IMG/VR virus record: IMGVR_UViG_3300025694_000038
Coordinates: 1-23,590 of that record
DNA length: 23,590 nt
From: a virus
Direction: 5' to 3' (one strand)
Part shown: positions 4,892-14,141 of the stretch, piece after piece
Position numbering within the stretch: position 1 is the stretch's first letter
Layout of the letters: each line of letters opens with the position of its first letter
Position numbers and translations under genes: made by a program
The notes under the pieces: model-generated
Databases searched by the model: none
The model's input: only the letters and a program-made list of their open reading frames with translations
Told to the model about the DNA's origin: nothing

Positions 4892-6085
4892 TCAACGACG
4901 GATAACAGAGATGGCAGGTTGACCCTGCTTAAACACGGTGTCAACGACTGCCTGAACGGATTTAGCAGTGCTGATGCCCACTTTATCATAAACTGGAACA
5001 CAGACCAGTCCAAAGGTCTTCTGGGTGCCTCCTAGACGGATCACACGTCCAATACTTTGCGAAATACCGATATAGTCCATGTTTCTCATGAACAACACCG
5101 CCTCAAGTCCACTGACGTTGATACCTTCAGACAAAATAGAGTGATGAAGAACAACAAACTTTTTGTTAGGATCTTTACCCCATGCATTCAGAGTATCAAA
5201 GAATACCTCACGATTGACTTTCTGACCATCAATGATTGCACCAGTCTTGGATGTAATATACAGACAGGAATAACCACGTTTTGCTAGTTCATTACGGAAA
5301 TCAGATTGACTCAGAAGTTTGATAATCTGTTTGGTAGAACGTGCGGCAATCAGAATCTTATCCAGTGAGTTCTCATCAATTGTCTCAATCAGATTCTGAC
5401 AATCACGGTCGGCAATCATTTGCTTGTCCTGAACCATATCCAGTTGCTTTACAACAACCTTAGGTGGCAGAATGTATCCTTGCTCTACTAATGTAGGAGC
5501 AGGAATGTTACAGATGACTTTACCGTAGACCTCATAATCATTCATCCCTGGCTTGTAAATAGAGAGAGAATGCTTAGGAGTAGCAGTGAAGAAGTAACAC
5601 CGATCAGCATCAGCAGAAAAGTGCTCCGTAGCAGGGAAAAAGTTACGTTGGACTGAGTTATGCGCTTCATCAAAGTAAATCGTGTTGACTTCGATATCTG
5701 CTTCTACAAGACGATGTAGAGAGTGATATGTGGTAAAGATTACTACATTCTCACCAGCAGTTCTAGCAGTATTTACAAAAAGATTGATCTTTTCTGCTTT
5801 TGTTGTGGAGAAGTGTGAAGTCTCACCACTATGAACATGCATCACATGTGTGTGAGTTGTATCAATTACCTCAAGAAACTCACTACAAAGTTGCTCTGCA
5901 AGCAGAATACGTGGTGCTACAACAACAATAGTAGAACCATTATCAATATACTTTTGATTCTCAACAATATCATGTATCATACACAAGGTCTTACCACCAC
6001 CCGTAGGGATGATCAACTGACCTTTGTCATATGCCAGCATCTCATTCAGTGCTTTGCGTTGATGGGGTCTGAGAGTGATGGTCAA
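4892..6085 (-). CDS. SF2 DEAH-box DNA helicase (UvsW/ResIII-like), 397 aa, TTG start
   Basis: ATP-dependent helicase or translocase of superfamily 2. Motifs in order: LRPHQRKAL (residues 5-13), Walker A PTGGGKT (27-33), APRILLAEQL motif Ia (58-67), DEAH (139-142), TATP motif III (167-170), SEGINV motif V (319-324) and QSIGRVIR motif VI (343-350). It lacks the extra N-terminal domain of T4 UvsW and is about 100 residues shorter, so it is better called UvsW-like than UvsW; type III restriction/RAD25-type helicases are the other relatives. The start is TTG at 6085: the next in-frame ATG (residue 16) would delete the first conserved motif, stop codons lie a few codons upstream, and GAGGG sits seven bases before the TTG. 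It has its own promoter and is followed by a nuclease-like gene. Confidence 0.9.
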   Translation of the reverse strand: MTITLRPHQRKALNEMLAYDKGQLIIPTGGGKTLCMIHDIVENQKYIDNGSTIVVVAPRILLAEQLCSEFLEVIDTTHTHVMHVHSGETSHFSTTKAEKINLFVNTARTAGENVVIFTTYHSLHRLVEADIEVNTIYFDEAHNSVQRNFFPATEHFSADADRCYFFTATPKHSLSIYKPGMNDYEVYGKVICNIPAPTLVEQGYILPPKVVVKQLDMVQDKQMIADRDCQNLIETIDENSLDKILIAARSTKQIIKLLSQSDFRNELAKRGYSCLYITSKTGAIIDGQKVNREVFFDTLNAWGKDPNKKFVVLHHSILSEGINVSGLEAVLFMRNMDYIGISQSIGRVIRLGGTQKTFGLVCVPVYDKVGISTAKSVQAVVDTVFKQGQPAISVIRR

Positions 6086-6096
6086 AGGTGTCCCTC

Positions 6097-6118
6097 GATT
6101 ACCTTCTTATTATAGCAG
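6097..6118 (-). promoter_or_regulatory. Early-type promoter for the helicase-nuclease pair
   Basis: Extended -10 CTGCTATAAT (TATAAT at 6114-6109), followed by AAGGTAATC. It is almost identical to the site near 4079, including the GGGA(A)CACC leader that follows. No good -35 is visible. It lies directly downstream of a terminator-like hairpin and 24 bp ahead of the helicase TTG start. Confidence 0.7.
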
Positions 6119-6151
6119 AAAACCGTCCCCAGTGCGACCTGGTAGACGGTT
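6117..6151 (-). terminator. Hairpin terminator ending the tail-gene unit
   Basis: On the minus strand AACCGTC pairs perfectly with GACGGTT, with an inner CCAG/CTGG stem around a GTCGCA loop, followed by TTTTCTGC. The stem is strong and GC-rich but the T-run is short. It is placed to end transcription of the 746-aa tail gene just before the helicase promoter. Confidence 0.55.
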
Positions 6152-6226
6152 CTTAAAGTGTCTTATAGCTTCCTCTTCAACCCTAACAAAGGTAGTCTAC
6201 ATGGTTTTTAGAGTCTTGTCAAGTCC

Positions 6227-8467
6227 TTATACTTGAAGTATCATTACAGAGTAACTTTTGGTGCTAGCACTAGAACTAAAAGTAATTTTAAATCCAGCAG
6301 TTGTTTTATTCACTTCAGGAACAGTAAATGTTGATGTTCCGGTATTAGAAACAATTACCGTATAGTTTGCTGATTGTAATGCAGTGCTAAAACTAAAGTT
6401 TGCATCATTAGTGCTGTTTGCTGGAGCATCCAAATTATATCCGTCAGCAGGAGTTGGTACTGCACCACTAACAATAGTTCCAAATGCAACAACAGGACTT
6501 AAGTTTCTAAATGATGATGCAGTATTTCTAATCTGGATGTTATCTCTTGAGGAGTTATATACTAATCCTCCAGGAACAAGTCCATTTGGAGTAACTTTTC
6601 TTGAAAGTACTGTCCCAAATCCAGATGGATTCTGCCATAAATTACTAACAACACTTATCTGAGTTTCTGTTAATGATGGAGGAATGAAATAACTATTCAT
6701 CGATGTAGAAGCAGTTCCTACATCAAATACAGACCTTGCAAAGTAAGTATTGACACCAACTGATGATAAGTATTCTGATTCACTTCCACCTGGTATATGA
6801 TTTTTTGAAATTATTCCAAGATTAGTTGATCCAAATCCTACGGTAGCAACTCCAACTGTAGGAACTATTAGAAAATTAGATGAAATAAATCCTGCTGCAC
6901 CACTATCAACTTGGAAATCCCCATAAGACAAGAATGGAATTGTTGAACCTAAATCACTTGGAATTGTTCTAGGATCTGATTGAAAAGATCCGTCAATATT
7001 TGTTGTAATTCCAAGTGTCTGCTTGGATATGAATCCTTCTGTAGAATATGCTACTCCAAATATTTGAAGTTTTGGATTAATACCTCCAGTAGCAAAACCA
7101 ACGTTTGTTGTTGTTCCTATACCAACGTCATTTCCAACATAAACATCAGAAGATACTGTTATTCCTCCTCCAACTTGAATATCTTGCACACTCAACTTAT
7201 TAAATGTGCTAATTCCACTTAAAGTATTAAAATTTTGACTATCTGAAACTGGTATAGGACTACCATCACCAAGAGTTACTTGTTCTGAACCTGTTCCGAC
7301 TGTAAGTATACCTACAATTTGAGAATTTCCAGTAATAAGAGCATCACCACCAACTTCTAAATTATTTTCTAATGCAGCACCACCACGATTTACACCAACT
7401 TTTCCATCATAAGTGACTTCAAACTGTGTTGAATTGTCATAGTTGACATTGAAACTTTCTGTTGTGCCTGTACCAGTCCCTTCATGAAGATTGATACTGA
7501 CTCCACCAACATCGTAGTTATTAATATCCAAACGTCCTGTGCCTGGTGTATAGAGTAACTGGGCACTACTATTACCTGCACCTACAGATTCACCAATACT
7601 TACAGATGAGTTTGTTGTACTCGTAACAACAAGACTTGCTGCAGCAGATTTATTGATTCTTAAATCATCAAAGGTTCCAATACCAACATCAGCATTAGTG
7701 ATGTTTGCATTCGTGATTGTTCCTGTGGTAATTGTTCCGGTAGTAATCGTTGATGTTGTTGATTCTGTAGGACCAACAAACTTACTCGCAGTTACAATAC
7801 CACTTGTATTTGCACTGAAACTAGATGACAGTTCAGATGGTAAACTAACATTACCTGTTCCATCGAAAGATATAGTGCTTGATTCTAAATCACCAGTGAT
7901 ATTAAAATCTCTCGCAGTTTCAAGTTTAGTTGCAGATGCAGCTACACCAGTTACATTACCAGTTACATTACCTGTTAAATTTCCAACAAAACTAGTTGCA
8001 GTAACTATACCACTTGCAAGAATATTTCCACCATCAAAACCCGCACCAGTTGCTGTGGCAGGGTCTCCTCCTATTTGTAAATTATATACTGGATTTGTGG
8101 TTCCAATACCAATCGATCTAAATGTATGTAATCCTACTCCTTGTGAAATCCAACCAGTTGTTGAAATTGCGAAAATATTTTGAAGACCGGAGGCATCTCC
8201 AACAAATTTTGTTGCTGTGATTACTCCACTACTAGGATCTATATTGACTGGTCCCACTTTTAGATCATTATAAAAGTTTGCAGTCTGTGCAACTCCTAAG
8301 GTTATTGTTGTTGTAAATCCAGTAATTTTTGCATTTCCAATCAAATCGAGAGATTCAGTAGGGATAGATGTTCCAATCCCCACCAGACCATTCGAATTTA
8401 CAATGAAATTATCATTATCAACCTGAACACCATTCCTAAAATTAAATGACTTCCTAATATTTGCCAT
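6227..8467 (-). CDS. Virion tail/fibre structural protein, 746 aa
   Basis: Starts MANIRKSFNFRNGVQVDNDN, the characteristic opening of a family of large cyanophage tail proteins. It then has repeated motifs: VGIGTSIP, GIVTATSFVG and variants, and VGIGTT near the middle, consistent with beta-rich repeats of a trimeric fibre or spike. A Thr-rich stretch (STITTGTITTGTITNANITN) lies at about residues 236-255. The C-terminus (NKTTAGFKITFSSSASTKSY and on) is a beta domain; unlike the neighbouring 1749-aa protein it has no S74 chaperone. A late-type promoter, GATAAATA, precedes the ATG by 18 bp. Its role in host adsorption is inferred from family character. Confidence 0.85.
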   Translation of the reverse strand: MANIRKSFNFRNGVQVDNDNFIVNSNGLVGIGTSIPTESLDLIGNAKITGFTTTITLGVAQTANFYNDLKVGPVNIDPSSGVITATKFVGDASGLQNIFAISTTGWISQGVGLHTFRSIGIGTTNPVYNLQIGGDPATATGAGFDGGNILASGIVTATSFVGNLTGNVTGNVTGVAASATKLETARDFNITGDLESSTISFDGTGNVSLPSELSSSFSANTSGIVTASKFVGPTESTTSTITTGTITTGTITNANITNADVGIGTFDDLRINKSAAASLVVTSTTNSSVSIGESVGAGNSSAQLLYTPGTGRLDINNYDVGGVSINLHEGTGTGTTESFNVNYDNSTQFEVTYDGKVGVNRGGAALENNLEVGGDALITGNSQIVGILTVGTGSEQVTLGDGSPIPVSDSQNFNTLSGISTFNKLSVQDIQVGGGITVSSDVYVGNDVGIGTTTNVGFATGGINPKLQIFGVAYSTEGFISKQTLGITTNIDGSFQSDPRTIPSDLGSTIPFLSYGDFQVDSGAAGFISSNFLIVPTVGVATVGFGSTNLGIISKNHIPGGSESEYLSSVGVNTYFARSVFDVGTASTSMNSYFIPPSLTETQISVVSNLWQNPSGFGTVLSRKVTPNGLVPGGLVYNSSRDNIQIRNTASSFRNLSPVVAFGTIVSGAVPTPADGYNLDAPANSTNDANFSFSTALQSANYTVIVSNTGTSTFTVPEVNKTTAGFKITFSSSASTKSYSVMILQV

Positions 8468-8484
8468 TATTATAAGCTTTAGAG

Positions 8485-11400
8485 TTATTTATCCTGTAAT
8501 TTTTGTTCAAGTGCATCGACCTTACCAGAGAGTTCTTTAATTGCCTCTACAAGCAGAGGAACAACCTTATGGTAATCAACTGCAAGGTATCCATTGTCTC
8601 TTGTTGTAACTGCTTCTGGGAGAACTTTTTCAATCTCTTGTGCAATCAATCCAACATCATTTCCCGACTTATTAGACTTATCATTCCAATCAAATGTATT
8701 ACCACTGATTGAAATGACTTTTGATAGAGGATCATGGATTGGAGTAATATTATCCTTTAATCTTTCATCGGAGGACCAGAATGCTGTAATATCGTCAGTT
8801 ACACTCAAAATACCAGTAATTGTGGTATTTGTTTGAATTGCAACAAGTGATCCTACAATAGAACTTATTTTAAAATCACCAGATGAAGTATCAATAGTAT
8901 TATCATCAGTCTGGGCAATTTGAATATTGCCAAATGTTGCACCTGCTGCTACTATAGTTGAAAAAGTAGTGTTTCCAGTTACATCAAAATCTCCTGTAAT
9001 GTTTGTATTGCCACCAACAAAAAGATTTTTAGCAATACTAACACCACCATCAATCACAACAGAACCATTTCCAATACCGGTACTATTTGTAGTATTAAGT
9101 ATTCTTAATTTACCAATAAGTGCTAGTGTATTTTTAATTCTTACTTCACCACCAAAGGTAACAGGTCCATCAAACTGTGAAAGAATTTGACGTGAATCTC
9201 CACCTTCAACAACAATTCTTTCCTTAACAGTAATTTCGTCAAAGATTGCACTCAATCTTGCGGGATCTTCTCCAGTAACTGTCGGAATTGGAGTATCAAA
9301 TGAAGTTTCCTCACCAGTCGAAGAAGATTTCTTGGTATTACCAATATAGAAGTCACCTCTGTTGTTCATACCAGTATAAACAACAATACCAGCAGATCTT
9401 TCTTGAGATTGTGTTAAGAACTCTTCTTTTTCTGTCAGAGTTCTTGTTTGAACTTGTGGAAGACCAGTTGAATAGTTACCTGGACCATATCCAAGATACT
9501 CAAACGTATGTCCCGATGCACGAATAATTGATGGTCTGCGGAACTCAACAGGAATTACATTAATTTTTTTGACTAATGAAGTATCGGAATGTATTCCAAC
9601 ATTTGATGAGAAAACACCACGAAGAACGGTCAGTTTATCTGAACCCGTAATCGATGTTGATGCGACTCTCATAATCTCATCATCAATTTGAATATAAGAT
9701 CCTATTGGCAATCTTTCAGTAAGTCCAACACCAGCAGATACTCCAGATTTTGGATGGGAAAGAGGAATTAAAGTAGTATTGATTCCTATAGTATTTCCAC
9801 CATTATTGATAACGAAAGTATCTCCACTATAGAAGGTATTTTGCCTACCTGCAAGATTTTCTGAACTTGAATCTGATACACCTGAATTAGATGAAAAATT
9901 ATGTTTTAATAGAAATGCTGGACTTGTTAGTGCTGTAGTAGTTTCTGCAGTAAATGTATTCAAATTTACTTTAGATTTTACGAGATAATCCCCAAGATTA
10001 TTACTACTTGCATCAATTACTCTAAACTTATTACCAGAAATCAATCCATGTGCAGATGAACACGTAAAGGTTGTAATACCACTTAGGAATGTAGAAGAAC
10101 TTACTGAAATTGAAGGTCCACTGGAAAGAAGAATGCTTCCTTGGAAAGTAGAGGGATCACCAGAAGTTTTAGCAATTGCAATTTTATTTGCACCTGGAAC
10201 ATTAGTAATTCTGTAATATGCATCAGAAATTGTTGCAATACCAGTAATCTGAACTACATCCCCAACATTTGTTGAGATACCAGAATTTGATACCGTAACA
10301 GAACCATCCTGATTTCCACCTATTGAAGCATTGTCAAAGAAAAGTGTATCTGAATTAGAATATCCGGATCCAGGTGCTTGAATATGGAAACTATTAATAG
10401 TATTACCAGATACGACAACTTGTGCAGTGGCACCATTCCAAGTTGAATATGTATTTTCATTGTAAAGTTTTACATTATAATATGTCCCATTAGTTCTTGT
10501 TCCTGATCCTGCACTAGTAAGTGTCGCAGTAGAAATACCGGCAAATTTATGATTTCTAGTAAATGTTATAGTTGAAATACCACCACTATCTGGTGAAACA
10601 GAATCTACAATAAGACCGCCACCAAGTTTTGTCATGAAAGAATCTGCAGATTCTCTGGTGATACTTCCTTTTAAATCACTTGTATTAACATCACCAATTG
10701 GAAAAGAAAGTGCTCTTGACTTAGTTGATCCTGGATTATCATTTACATTGTCTCTATCAGTTTGAGGATATAAATTAGTAACATTTTGACCATACTCCAA
10801 TTCTGTAAATTCTGCAGAAATTTTATTGTCTGCTTTGAGTGCATATATGTGATAAACACCATCTTGTTGATTTTCAACATATTCATTAATTACTTCATTA
10901 CGATAAACATAGAAGTTACTCTGCAAATCATTTCTTTGAAATCTTGGAAGACTTAGATTTCTGGTGCTTGTGTTGTTATTGAATAATCCAGGATTTCCAG
11001 TTGTATTTGAATATGTAAATGACATATTGTCTGCGCTTACTGTTGCAACAGTAAATGTTCCATTATATCCACTAGTCGCAGAACCAACAGTGTTATTAGT
11101 ATCTGTTACATTAGTGATAATAATTTGATCCCCAACATCAAGATTATGTTGAAGTTCTGTAATTACAGTTGAAGTATTTGTGCTATGAGAACATGCCGAA
11201 ATAAATCTTGGATTTCTATTATATTCAAAATCATTTAAACCAATTGTTGATAAAGTAAAGTCTGTATTTTCCCTGACACCGGTTGTGCTGGATTCTTGAA
11301 TAATAAATCCAGATTCTGGTGTTTTTGCATTTATAAGTTCTTTTGGAATAACAACTCTGAACTTATAAATCTTTTCATCCAAACTTCTATTGTCTGGTGC

Positions 11401-13734
11401 TCTCTTAATAAATGTAGGATTAGTTTCTGCACCAATACCTGCAACACCTAAAGTGTTTAAAGTGGAATAAATTCCATTCGTAGTGTTTACCGTAATATAC
11501 CAACGATTTTGTGTAGAATCAAATTGAACCGGACTACCAGCATCACCGGCAGATTTATCAGTAATTCTGCTTACAACTCTAAGGTCAGTGCCCCCATAAA
11601 AAATAATGAAATTTTTATTATCAGCATCTGTTTTTGTTGATGCTAATTGAATTTTAGGTCTATCAGCAACATCTGTCGCATCAGAAAGGGAAATTACATA
11701 GTATGGTTTATGTGCATCAATATTTTCTGGATAATCGGCAGAAGAACTCAGAAGAATGATTTTTTCTCCAGTTTGTAATCCATTATTTAAACCAATAGTC
11801 AACTTGCTATCTGCACTGGCAGTAACATTAAATTCTTTAGTGGATGATGTTAATCCATCCTGCATATAAATGTTTGCTTCACTGGTTCCTGAACCAACAT
11901 TTACAAATAACTTATCATTTACTTTTGCACCAATACGGTATCCTTGAGTCAAAACTGGTGGAATACTATCTTCCGACTCAAATCCACGAAGATATAGGTG
12001 AGTTGAAACTCCAACTGCAGTGGTAACTCCAACATCAATACTTAACCAATCAATACTTTCTTCTGCTTCATTTGTTGATCTTGGAGGGATAATATTTGTA
12101 ATAAATGCCTTATTATCTTTAGCAAATGCTTCTTTTTTAAATCCATCTGCAATCAAAGACAATTGTCCAAAGTTAGAGTTTGAGTTAGTAATAGATGCAT
12201 CTCCACCACTTTCAATAGAGAAGTGTTTGTTATATCCAATCGCAAAAACAGAAACAATTTGTAGAATTGCATCATTTGTGATACGAATGTGAGTTTGCTC
12301 CCATCCTTGACGATAAACAGCATTAGAATCTAAATGATATACTTGATCTGGATTTGTAGATGATGATCCATTCGATAAATCTGCACCAGATTGTTTGGTT
12401 ATATTAATTCCAGCATATCCTCTAGAAGTTTTATCATACTTTACAAACGCACGATCATCCTTTTGAAGACTGACTCCAGTGAATTGAGCCACAACCATTG
12501 AACGGAATCCAGATGCTTTGCTTCCATCTGCCAACATTCCATTCATTCCAAAAACAGAACGTAATGAGATGTTAAAGATATAAGGGGATGCACCAGATAC
12601 AGTATCAGTTTCAATTGTTACTGATGCTCCAGATGCAGTTCCTGGTGTTGGAAGATTCTTTCTAAATGTTGGAAGAAGATAAGTAAAAATTCTTGCATTA
12701 GATGAATCAACACTTTGAACTTTTGTTGAAATATTATAATCTGTTGGCGAGACACCATTAATCTTAATTGGTGTTCCTACAGTAAGACCATGATCTACTG
12801 TTGTTGTTACTGTAACCTGATTATTCGGTGTTCCACCAGATCCTGCTTCGATTGCAGAAATTGAAATTGGATCTGATGCAAATGCTCCAACAATCTCCCA
12901 TTCAGGTCTTTGTTTTGCAAATCCATCAGGATCCTGAGGATACTTACTATCAATATTTCTATCTGGACTTCCTGATGATGTGTTATATGCGTTTGAAAGT
13001 TTCGCATAATACATATCAAGATCAGTTAAATCATAACCAGTTACTTGATTAACACCATCAGCATACTCAAAACAAGTTAGTTTATGGTGAGAAAAAATTG
13101 GTTTTGATTTATTATTTACAGAAAAGTTTGTTGAGTCAGTATAAACAGTTCCGGATTCATTTCCATCAAAGAAAGAGAACTGCCAGAAATAACAAGTACC
13201 AGTAATTCTGAAAATAGCAGAATTTGGTACATTAACATCAGTTGGATTGGGAACATAAAGTGGGCGCACTTTGGTCTTTCTTAAATCAAGACCAACAATT
13301 GAAGTTCCACGAGGAACAATTACTCCACCATTAACACTATTAAACTTATGAAGAATATTATCTTCTTGAGTTAAATCAAAATTACTAGCAAGATCTAAAT
13401 CTAATGTTGTTTGTGCTGCACTTGATGCTCCTCCAGGAGAAACAACTTGAGATGCTCCACTCACATTCTTAATATAAAATCCCGGTCTATTATCAACTAC
13501 GTGCTCACCAGGCATTAAGAGGATGGTGGTTTTTTCAATTAAATCATTGTTACTTCCTTTGACATATGAAAATCTTGCCGATTCTATAATTGCTCTTTGA
13601 ATTGTTTTAAATGGACGAGCAAGTGAATTACCTTGATTATCAATACTATCAGTCGAGTCTAAATCTGATGGACTTACATATAGTATACGACCTTCAGTAT
13701 TCTTAATGAAATTGTCAAGCTTATTGAGTGGCAT
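8485..13734 (-). CDS. Giant tail protein with C-terminal Peptidase_S74 chaperone, 1749 aa
   Basis: The N-terminus (MPLNKLDNFIKNTEGRILYV, then ARPFKTIQRAIIESARFSYV) resembles the start of a right-handed beta-helix. The long middle part is beta-rich and contains a recurring module beginning HGL/HNL near residues 313, 861, 1059 and 1227. After about residue 1540 it takes on the NITGDFDVTGNTTF style seen in the 746-aa protein. The last 95 residues are an intramolecular chaperone of the endosialidase/MyRF type: S1655-D-E-R-L-K1660 carries the Ser-Lys dyad for self-cleavage, followed by GLIAQEIEKVLPEAV and a coiled-coil tail. The family is known to trimerise and then remove its own C-terminus. Likely a tail fibre or baseplate-attached spike. 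A late promoter lies 33 bp upstream. Confidence 0.88.
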   Translation of the reverse strand: MPLNKLDNFIKNTEGRILYVSPSDLDSTDSIDNQGNSLARPFKTIQRAIIESARFSYVKGSNNDLIEKTTILLMPGEHVVDNRPGFYIKNVSGASQVVSPGGASSAAQTTLDLDLASNFDLTQEDNILHKFNSVNGGVIVPRGTSIVGLDLRKTKVRPLYVPNPTDVNVPNSAIFRITGTCYFWQFSFFDGNESGTVYTDSTNFSVNNKSKPIFSHHKLTCFEYADGVNQVTGYDLTDLDMYYAKLSNAYNTSSGSPDRNIDSKYPQDPDGFAKQRPEWEIVGAFASDPISISAIEAGSGGTPNNQVTVTTTVDHGLTVGTPIKINGVSPTDYNISTKVQSVDSSNARIFTYLLPTFRKNLPTPGTASGASVTIETDTVSGASPYIFNISLRSVFGMNGMLADGSKASGFRSMVVAQFTGVSLQKDDRAFVKYDKTSRGYAGINITKQSGADLSNGSSSTNPDQVYHLDSNAVYRQGWEQTHIRITNDAILQIVSVFAIGYNKHFSIESGGDASITNSNSNFGQLSLIADGFKKEAFAKDNKAFITNIIPPRSTNEAEESIDWLSIDVGVTTAVGVSTHLYLRGFESEDSIPPVLTQGYRIGAKVNDKLFVNVGSGTSEANIYMQDGLTSSTKEFNVTASADSKLTIGLNNGLQTGEKIILLSSSADYPENIDAHKPYYVISLSDATDVADRPKIQLASTKTDADNKNFIIFYGGTDLRVVSRITDKSAGDAGSPVQFDSTQNRWYITVNTTNGIYSTLNTLGVAGIGAETNPTFIKRAPDNRSLDEKIYKFRVVIPKELINAKTPESGFIIQESSTTGVRENTDFTLSTIGLNDFEYNRNPRFISACSHSTNTSTVITELQHNLDVGDQIIITNVTDTNNTVGSATSGYNGTFTVATVSADNMSFTYSNTTGNPGLFNNNTSTRNLSLPRFQRNDLQSNFYVYRNEVINEYVENQQDGVYHIYALKADNKISAEFTELEYGQNVTNLYPQTDRDNVNDNPGSTKSRALSFPIGDVNTSDLKGSITRESADSFMTKLGGGLIVDSVSPDSGGISTITFTRNHKFAGISTATLTSAGSGTRTNGTYYNVKLYNENTYSTWNGATAQVVVSGNTINSFHIQAPGSGYSNSDTLFFDNASIGGNQDGSVTVSNSGISTNVGDVVQITGIATISDAYYRITNVPGANKIAIAKTSGDPSTFQGSILLSSGPSISVSSSTFLSGITTFTCSSAHGLISGNKFRVIDASSNNLGDYLVKSKVNLNTFTAETTTALTSPAFLLKHNFSSNSGVSDSSSENLAGRQNTFYSGDTFVINNGGNTIGINTTLIPLSHPKSGVSAGVGLTERLPIGSYIQIDDEIMRVASTSITGSDKLTVLRGVFSSNVGIHSDTSLVKKINVIPVEFRRPSIIRASGHTFEYLGYGPGNYSTGLPQVQTRTLTEKEEFLTQSQERSAGIVVYTGMNNRGDFYIGNTKKSSSTGEETSFDTPIPTVTGEDPARLSAIFDEITVKERIVVEGGDSRQILSQFDGPVTFGGEVRIKNTLALIGKLRILNTTNSTGIGNGSVVIDGGVSIAKNLFVGGNTNITGDFDVTGNTTFSTIVAAGATFGNIQIAQTDDNTIDTSSGDFKISSIVGSLVAIQTNTTITGILSVTDDITAFWSSDERLKDNITPIHDPLSKVISISGNTFDWNDKSNKSGNDVGLIAQEIEKVLPEAVTTRDNGYLAVDYHKVVPLLVEAIKELSGKVDALEQKLQDK
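8486..8493 (-). promoter_or_regulatory. T4-type late promoter (GATAAATA)
   Basis: The minus strand reads GGATAAATAAC here, close to the T4 late -10 consensus TATAAATA recognised by gp55 sigma. It overlaps the stop codon of the 1749-aa gene and lies 18 bp ahead of the 746-aa gene's ATG. Confidence 0.6.
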
Positions 13735-13766
13735 CTTATTACGATTTCTAGGACATTTCTATATTT

Positions 13767-13774
13767 TATTTATC
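13767..13774 (-). promoter_or_regulatory. T4-type late promoter (GATAAATA)
   Basis: The minus strand reads GAGATAAATAAAATA, close to the late consensus TATAAATA. It overlaps the end of the 102-aa gene and lies 33 bp before the ATG of the 1749-aa tail gene. Confidence 0.6.
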
Positions 13775-14078
13775 TCAGTAAATCCTCTTCTCCATTATAG
13801 AAACTTTGTATTTCTTCTGGTAAGTTCTCTGGATTTAATATCTCAATATCATCAAAGCAAGGATGACACTGTTCCATAATCAAATAATTAGATCCTTTGT
13901 AAATATCTTCTACAGAATATTCTTTATTGTTATCTGCTTCTTCTATTATTTCTCGATCATAAAAATAACCCACAGGCAAATCATCAAATGTAAATGGAAC
14001 ATCATTTAAGAAGAACATCTTGACTATCATCCTATAGTCATTATACCAACAATTCTTTGTGGTTACTGTATAAGACAT
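13770..14078 (-). CDS. Hypothetical 102-aa acidic protein
   Basis: The start at 14078 gives MSYTVTTKNCWYNDYRMIVK; the longer frame up to 14153 would run through the tRNA-operon terminator and the late promoter, so it is rejected. The rest is acidic (IIEEADNNKEYSVEDIYKGS, CHPCFDDIEILNPENLPEEI). CHPC is a short Cys pair with no partner pair visible. The gene has its own late promoter at 14099-14106 and stands between the tRNA cassette and the giant tail gene. No family recognised. Confidence 0.7.
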   Translation of the reverse strand: MSYTVTTKNCWYNDYRMIVKMFFLNDVPFTFDDLPVGYFYDREIIEEADNNKEYSVEDIYKGSNYLIMEQCHPCFDDIEILNPENLPEEIQSFYNGEEDLLR

Positions 14079-14098
14079 AATAATATTATTCTTTCTTT

Positions 14099-14106
14099 TA
14101 TTTATT
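14099..14106 (-). promoter_or_regulatory. T4-type late promoter (AATAAATA)
   Basis: The minus strand reads AAAATAAATAAAAG, a late-type -10. It lies just after the terminator of the tRNA cassette and 20 bp before the 102-aa gene, so it would restart transcription for the late tail genes. Confidence 0.5.
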
Positions 14107-14111
14107 TTCAT

Positions 14112-14141
14112 AAAAAAAGGTTCCCGCACCACCAGGAACCT
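14112..14141 (-). terminator. Strong intrinsic terminator of the tRNA cassette
   Basis: Minus strand: AGGTTCC, a ten-base loop (TGGTGGTGCG), GGAACCT and then a run of T residues. A perfect 7-bp stem with an immediate T-tract is a textbook rho-independent terminator. It closes the unit that starts at the promoter near 15122. Confidence 0.85.

Noticed and set aside
4885-5013. N-terminal extension of the nuclease-like gene by 43 residues
   Set aside because: It lies inside the helicase coding sequence; the ATG at 4884 has a GAGGT site and starts where the recognisable domain begins.
6219-6236. TCAAGT/ACTTGA hairpin across the stop of the 746-aa gene as a terminator
   Set aside because: The stem is short and no T-run follows on the minus strand; the GC-rich hairpin at 6121-6151 is a better terminator.
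7653-8183. 176-codon plus-strand frame
   Set aside because: It lies wholly inside the 746-aa tail gene, is a mirror of its Val/Pro/Thr-rich repeats, and has no ribosome binding site or promoter.
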